From Thelonectria olida (lineage: Eukaryota > Ascomycota > Sordariomycetes > Hypocreales > Nectriaceae): a DNA stretch of 12,846 bases. The translations under genes were made by a program, and so were the position numbers. Below, one piece after another: positions 7,177 through 12,846 of this stretch; the stretch's first letter is position 1; each line of letters opens with the position of its first letter. The DNA lies in contig JAGPYM010000159.1 of assembly GCA_020736575.1 (NCBI GenBank), positions 1 to 12,846 of the forward strand. Reading direction: 5' to 3'. Under the pieces are notes generated by a model. It had not been told where the DNA came from and searched no databases. It was given only the letters and a program-made list of their open reading frames with translations.

Positions 7177-7582
7177 AAATAGCTAGACTAATAATAAAAC
7201 TAAGTTTAAATAGTTTAAATATTTTAATTAATATATAACTAGTTAATAAATTAATTTCTATTATTTTTTAATTGTTAATAAATATGAAAATTATTAGTAT
7301 ATAAATTTTAAAAGATATTATAATAAAAATAAAATTATTAGGCTTTATATACTATTTTATTTATTTTACTTATTTTAACTACTTAATATTAAATATTTTA
7401 AGCTATTTAAAAAAGTATATAATTAAAAAATAAAATATTTAATTAAATATTTTATTACTTATATTTTAAAAATTAAATTCTTTTTAATTTTTTATATTTT
7501 ATTTTAAGCTATTATAATTAAAAGAAATATTAAAACAGTTTTTAAAAACTTAAATTTATTTCTTTTAATTTAAAAAGTATAA
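7174..7582 (+). mobile_element. pogo (Fot1/Pot2-like) transposon, copy 1, truncated and RIP-inactivated
   Basis: Read with RIP-type changes reversed, the sequence follows the middle of a fungal DD35D transposase: first the WTNNE block (about 7183-7200), then FKWLKxFNQY, then YRFLIVDGH at 7259-7285, where the catalytic Asp is now Asn (AAT, 7277-7279). The LPPHSSHLLQPLD block follows, its last Asp being AAT at 7385-7387. Exactly 35 codons separate the two, as in Fot1/Pot2 elements. The match continues to about 7582 (equivalent of GLVPFDPxKV) and then stops. The 5' end is missing: it begins in mid-gene at the telomeric tract. Confidence 0.75.
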
Positions 7583-7729
7583 TATATATAATAAGTAAAT
7601 ATAATAAATAAGTAAGTATAATATAAATTTTAACTTTTTAAACTAGAAATAATAATAAAAATATTATAAACTATTTATTTAATTAAAACTACTTATTATA
7701 CTCTTTTTTAAATATTTCAATTAATTTAG
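7583..7729. other. AT-rich spacer between transposon copies 1 and 2
   Basis: Similarity to the transposase ends near 7582 and resumes at 7730 at an earlier point of the gene, so two fragments are juxtaposed here. The spacer itself is A+T-rich low-complexity sequence with no recognisable end repeat. Confidence 0.5.
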
Positions 7730-8455
7730 CTTTATATACTATTTTATTTTTTTTATTTATTTTAGCCTTTTAATATTAAGTACTTTAATATATTAAAAAA
7801 GGCTTATAATTGAAAAATAGAGTTTTTAATTAAATACTTTATAACTTATATTTTAAAAATTAATATTTTTCTAGCTTTTTATATTATATATAAGGTTATT
7901 ATAATAAAAAGAAATATTAGGGGTGCTTTTAAAAGCGCTAGGCCTATTTCTTTTAACTTTAAAACTATAATTTTAAAAGTTAATATATAGCTATAAATAC
8001 TAATACTAATTAAAAAGGTAGTAAAACTATTAACCCTTTAAATATTAAAAACCTTAAAAATTATATTTAAAGCTAGATTTTATTTTAAATATTTTAAAAA
8101 ATAAATTAGAAAGTATTAAAATAGCTTTTTAAAGTTAATTTTAAAAGCTTTATAATTTTTAATAAAAGGGATAAAAGCAGTTATATATTAGGTTGCCTTA
8201 TTAATTGCTAAAAATGGAAACTTTTAAAAGGCTAGTAAAATATTTAACTAGTACTAAAGGGTAAAAAGAACCTAATTATAAAAAAGAGAGATAATAATAG
8301 TAAAAAAAGAAAAGTAAGCAATTAATTAAATAGAAGTTAATATATAAATAATAGCTAAATTACTATAAAGTAGTAATTAAAAAAGGCTAGTATAATTAGA
8401 AGTTTATTATTATAATATTTATAATAAGCTTAATTATAATATAAGGATTTATTAA
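7730..8455 (+). mobile_element. pogo (Fot1/Pot2-like) transposon, copy 2, C-terminal half, RIP-inactivated
   Basis: One frame can be followed without net shift for about 725 bp. It starts at the LYLPPHSSHLLQPLD block; the third catalytic Asp is AAT at 7772-7774 and Gln is TAG at 7763-7765. A well-preserved NIRGAFK with following Ala-Arg-Pro lies at 7913-7945. A lysine/glutamine-rich stretch (8200-8400) is followed by a C-terminal zinc knuckle. In that knuckle all four ligand codons are TAT (8411-8413, 8420-8422, 8435-8437, 8450-8452), in C-x2-C-x4-H-x4-C spacing, each explained by TGT/TGC or CAT mutated to TAT. A stop follows at 8453-8455. The C-terminal knuckle is typical of fungal pogo transposases. 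Confidence 0.8.
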
Positions 8456-9582
8456 ATAGTTTAATTAAAAGCTTAATATTTTATAATACTTATAATACTT
8501 TATATATATATTTTATATAATTGTTTCTATTATTTAAAAAAATTAAAATATTATTTAAATAGTATATTATAAATATATTTAAATATTTTTATAATATATA
8601 ATTAATTATTTATTAAAATATTATAATTATATTAATAAAACTAATTTTATAATTAGTAATTTTTATTATTATATAAACTTTTTAATATATTTTACTATTT
8701 AGTTACTTTATATTATTTTTATTAGTTTAAATACTTTTAAACTTATTTTAACTTTTTTTAAACTTTTTTTATATTTAACCTTTTTGGCCCCTTACTTTTT
8801 TATATATAAACTAAAGTTAAATAAAAAGGTATTTTTATATTAAAAGCTTAAAATAAGGTTTTTTAAATAAGGTTTATTTAATTGAAACTTTTATTTTATA
8901 ACTAGTTTTAAGCCCTATTAAAAAGCTTATTATAATAAATATAAAGCTAAAGTTTAGCTTATATTAACTTTTATTATATATTTAAATTATTAGCTTTTTT
9001 AATAATAATAATAATTAATAAAATTAAAAAGTATAATAAAATATTTATAAAGTTTAAATTTTATTTTAAATTTAATTTTTTATATATATTTTTTCTTAAT
9101 ATAAATTAAATTATAAAATCTTTTTAAGTTAAATATAATAAATATCTGTTTATTTTATAAGTAATTTTTTAATTTACTAATTAAAAGTAAAAATATATAA
9201 TATTTAATTATAATATTATTAAGCTTTTAATAATTTAAAATAAGTTAAAATTTATTTAAATATAATTTTAAAATAAATATAATTAAATAGCTAATAAATA
9301 ATTTAAAGATTTTAATATATTTCTTTTAATATATTTTTAAAATATTTATAATTATATTTTATTAAAAGTATAAATTTTATAAAATATAATATTTACTATA
9401 TTTTTAATTAAATTTTATAATTTTATTAGTTATAATATATATAATAAGTAAGTAATATAAATTAGTAAATAATATACCTTTCCTTTTAAATATATAAGTT
9501 TAATTTTATAATTTAACTTATAAGTTTTAAAAGCTTAATTTTAATTGTTATATTTATTATTAAATAATTTAATAATTATATT
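8456..9582. other. AT-rich spacer between the two inverted transposon copies
   Basis: The 3' ends of copies 2 and 3 face each other across this 1.1 kb. It should contain their 3' ends and terminal inverted repeats, but RIP has left too little information to recognise them. One unusually G+C-rich word, TTGGCCCCTTAC, is at 8784-8795. No coding trace was found. Confidence 0.5.
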
Positions 9583-11150
9583 ATATATTTTTATATTATG
9601 CTAGCTTATTATATATATTATAATATTAAACTTCTAATTATATTAACCTTTTTTAATTATTACTTTTAAATAATTTAACTATTACTTATATATTAATATT
9701 CTTTTAATAAATTGCTTATTTTCCTTTTTCTTTTATTATAATTTCTCTTTTTATACTTTAGTTTTTTTACCTTTTAGTACTAACTTAATATCTTATTTAC
9801 TTAATAAAAATTTTAAATTTTAGCTTCTAATAAGGCATTCTTATATAAAATAGCTTTAATACTTTTATTAAAAAACTTAAAAGCTTTTAAAATTAATTTT
9901 AAAAAGTTATTTTAATACTTTTTAATTAATTTTTTAATTTAAATTTAAACCTAGCTTTTAATATAGTTTTTAATATTTTTAAACTTAAGGAACTAATAGT
10001 TTAGCTACCTTTTTAATAAGTATTAGAGTTATAATTATATATTAAGCTTTAAAACTATACTTTTTAAATTTAAAAAAGTAAGCCTAGCTTTATTAAAAGC
10101 TAATTTAATATTTCTTTCTATTATAATAGCTTTAAATATAATATAAAAGCTAGAAAGAACTTAGTTTTTAAAATATAAATTATAAACTATTTAATTATAA
10201 ACTCTATTTTTTAATTATAAGCCTTTTTAAGCAGCTTAAAGCACTTAATATTAAAAGGCTAAAATAAGTAAAATAAATAAAATAGTATATAAAGTATAAT
10301 AATTTTATTTCCTTATAATATTTATGAAAATTAATAGAGTAGTAACTTATATATTTATTAAAAATTAAAAAATAATAAAAACTAGTTAATAAGTTTATTA
10401 TATATTAATTAAAATACTTTAGCTATTTAAAATTAATTTTATTATTAGTTTAGCAATTTTAAATTATTATAATAGCCTAATTGTTTAAAAAGTTACTTTT
10501 TTTATACTAATTAGTAAAATAATATTAGCTTATATTAATAATAAATAGCTAATTGCCTAGCCTTTTATATTAATTATTTAAATAATTATAATTTATTTCT
10601 AGCTTTTAAGCTATACTAATTTTAATTATTTATACTTTTTATACTTATAATAATTATTTTACTTATAATTATACCTATTAAAAAGCTAGTTTTATTAAAG
10701 TTTTAAATATTAATTAAACTAATATTATATTTTATAATTATATTTTTATAAGTTTAAACTAATTATAAAATAATAGTAGGATTTTATATTTAGCTTTCTA
10801 ATAAATATATTTTTAAAAGAAATATATTTTAAGTTTTAATTATTATTTAATATAGTTAAAAGCCTTATATTTACTAATAGTTAATATATTATAATTAGTA
10901 AGCAGTTAGTTAGCTATTCTTTTAATAGTATATAGTTAAAAAGAAAATTCTTATAAATTTAAATTAAAAATAAATTAAATAATAATATATTTTTTTAAAT
11001 TAAATAGTTAATATAAATTAGATATAATATTATATTAAAATTTAATACCTTATTTATAATAATATAGCCTTAGCTTAAAAACTTAATAGATTTTTATAAA
11101 ATATTATATATTTAGTTTTAAATTATTTTAAAAGGCTTAAAAGGTAAAAA
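9583..11150 (-). mobile_element. pogo (Fot1/Pot2-like) transposon, copy 3, nearly full-length transposase, RIP-inactivated
   Basis: On the minus strand this copy carries most of the transposase. The first catalytic motif, NFDETGF, reads N-F-N-K-T-S-F with the Asp at 10694-10696. WTNN...WLKxFNQYT lies at about 10452-10390, the second catalytic Asp (LILDGY) at 10357-10359, and the third (PLDVGCF) at 10250-10252. The zinc knuckle spans 9622-9583 and still has its His codon CAT (9600-9598), but 2 bases are lost in the loop. From the third Asp to the knuckle is 630 bp, in frame, against 639 bp in copy 2. Single-base frame changes occur upstream. Weak matches to the N-terminal DNA-binding domain (IVQYIL-like) reach about 11100; the true 5' end is uncertain. 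It has roughly the usual length of the family (about 540-560 codons). Confidence 0.75.
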
Positions 11151-12846
11151 GGGTTTTAGCTTTAATATTTATATTTAATATATTTAATAATTAAAAATTA
11201 ATTAATTAAATAGAAAGTTAAATATAAAAGGCAAAAGTATATTACTTATTTATTTATATTATTTACTTATTATAAATATTATTTTAATAAATCTATTTTT
11301 AGTTTTTTAATAACTAGTTTCTTATAAATTTAATATTATACTAGTATATTTTTTAAGTATATTATTAAATAACCTTTTTATTTTTTAAAGTTTTTATTTA
11401 TTTAAGTAAATATCTTTTTAAAAAATATAATTATTTATTATTATTATTATATTTATTTATATTTATTTATATTATATTTTTTTAATAAATTATATTTTCT
11501 TTTTAAGTTAGGAAGTATTTTTATTATTTTCTTATTATACCTTTTTATTCTATTAAATAAAAGTTTAATATTTTATATATTTATTAAATTATTATTTATA
11601 TTACTAGTTATATTACTTTAAAAGGTTTGTACCTTGCTAATATACTAATTAATATAAAAGTTAAATTAATATAATTATAAATAACTTAAAAGTAAATTAT
11701 AACTTTTTAATAGTATTATATTAAAACTAATTTTCTAGTTTTTTCTTTTAATAAATATTTTAAAATACTTAACCTTTTTAATAATTATTCTATTTTTATA
11801 ATTAAATAGAGTACTTTTAATATTATATATTAAATAGAATTTATTTCTTTCTATTTATAATACTTAGAAATTATTTATTACTTTTAAATTAATAGTATTT
11901 ATTTTAGCTTTACTATTTATTATAATATATAACTATTTTCCTTTAACTTATACTTATAATAAAAGCTTAATTTATTTTTATATAAGTATTTATATTATAT
12001 ATAAAGCCTTTTTAAAAGGTTTTATAAATTTCTTCTATTTTAACTAGCCTTATAACTCTATTAAATAGTATTTATTATTTTTTATTTTTTAATATACTTT
12101 TTTAACTTATTATTTTACTATTTTACTTTTTAAAACAAGTATATTATAAAGTTACTTAAGTTATTTAAAGTGTTTAATATACTATTATATAATTCTTTTA
12201 TATTTATATATTTTATATTTTATAAAATAGTATATAATTTTATTATATATTTTATTTATATATTTAATTAAAAACATATAAGTATAATTTATAAAAATAG
12301 TTATATTAAAATATTTTAATTATATAATATTATATTATTTTTAAAAGCATTTAATTTAATATTATTTTACTATTATATAAGTTTTTAACTATATAAAATA
12401 ATAGTTATTTTTAATTTTATATAATAAATAGTATATATATTTTATATTATATTATAATATTTATAAAATTATTAAATAGTTAATATATTATATATTTATA
12501 ATTAGTATATTATTTTAATATATTTTAAAATTTTTATAAGTTATATAAACTATTTAATAATTAATATTATATATTTAAAATTTTTTAATATTAATACTCT
12601 ATTTTTAAATAACTTTATTATAAATTTAATATTTTTACTTTATTTATTTTTTAGCTTTATTTAAGTTAATATTATTAATTAAACTATTATTTTTTTTAAA
12701 ACTTTTTCTTTTTTTTAATATTTTTAAATTTATACTTATTATATAAAATATTATTAATAAGTAAGTTTAAAAATATATATTATATATTAATTAGTAAATT
12801 TAATTATTAAGTTTATTTAAAATTTAAAATTATTAAAAAGGGATCT
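11151..12846. repeat. RIP-saturated DNA, unassigned
   Basis: Composition is as in the rest of the block. I could not trace a transposase here. A plus-strand frame from about 11620 to 12050, read with stops as Gln, faintly resembles a retrotransposon aspartic protease region (see findings). The last bases (AAAAAGGGATCT) become slightly less A+T-rich, which may hint that the block edge is near. Confidence 0.4.

Larger units (their letters stand above)
7177..12846. repeat. RIP-saturated AT-rich block
   Basis: Base composition changes abruptly at the telomeric tract. In 8461-9060 I count three TpG, no CpA and no CpG in 600 bp; remaining C and G lie almost only in CT, CC, AG and GG. Line 8521-8580 has 3 G+C in 60. 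Loss of CpA/TpG with gain of TpA is the mark of repeat-induced point mutation, a Pezizomycotina defence against duplicated DNA. There are no long open frames, as stop codons are everywhere. At least three pogo transposon copies can be read through the mutations. Such blocks are typical of subtelomeres, centromeres and transposon islands and are usually heterochromatic. Confidence 0.93.

Noticed and set aside
7177..12846. Mitochondrial DNA or a plasmid as the source of the AT-rich block
   Set aside because: There are no mitochondrial genes, tRNAs or rRNAs, and the CpA/TpG depletion plus readable pogo transposase fit nuclear RIP. A centromeric location remains possible.
1..12846. CRISPR array, riboswitch or bacterial operon
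   Set aside because: No regularly spaced identical repeats with unique spacers and no Shine-Dalgarno-linked gene clusters were seen; the window is eukaryotic in character.

Overview
The window looks like nuclear DNA of a filamentous ascomycete (Pezizomycotina). The evidence is one intronless GC-rich eukaryotic gene, Fot1/Pot2-like (pogo) transposon remains, a vertebrate/fungal-type TTAGGG repeat tract, and a 5.7 kb block whose base composition is that of saturated repeat-induced point mutation (RIP). No prokaryotic operon structure, rRNA, tRNA or CRISPR array is visible. The species cannot be named from the sequence.

Layout. 1-1334: gene-free DNA with degenerate short repeats, a perfect-loop hairpin and the presumed promoter. 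1335-3404 (+): the only convincing intact gene, a 689-residue protein with a metzincin zinc signature, an N-terminal beta-rich region and a C-terminal Ig-like plus helical tail. It lacks the usual Met-turn methionine. 3405-5888: gene-poor DNA with a strong hairpin, a (ATAC)22 microsatellite and two groups of decayed coding-like fragments. 5889-6587 (-): the DNA-binding half of a pogo-type transposase without its catalytic domain, not RIP-mutated. 6588-7155: flank that becomes progressively TA-rich. 7156-7176: an interstitial telomeric tract. 7177-12846: extremely A+T-rich RIP-saturated DNA.

The AT-rich block has no open frames, but it can be read by reversing RIP-type changes by eye (TAA/TAG as former Gln or Trp codons, TAT/TAC as former Cys/His, AAT as former Asp). 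Three copies of a Fot1/Pot2-type DD35D transposase appear: copy 1 (+, 7174-7582), copy 2 (+, 7730-8455) and copy 3 (-, 9583 to about 11150). Copy 1 begins in mid-transposase exactly at the telomeric tract. Copies 2 and 3 are inverted and converge on a 1.1 kb spacer. From 11150 to the end the block is equally mutated and mostly unassigned; a retropepsin-like reading near 11620-12050 is only a suggestion.

The most interesting structure is the junction at 7156-7180, where three and a half TTAGGG units join ordinary chromosomal DNA to a broken, RIP-inactivated transposon. This looks like a scar of telomere healing, telomere fusion or telomerase-filled break repair at the edge of a transposon graveyard. 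The genes do not form an obvious pathway. The protease gene is an isolated single-copy gene next to a repeat-rich, possibly subtelomeric or pericentromeric, compartment.
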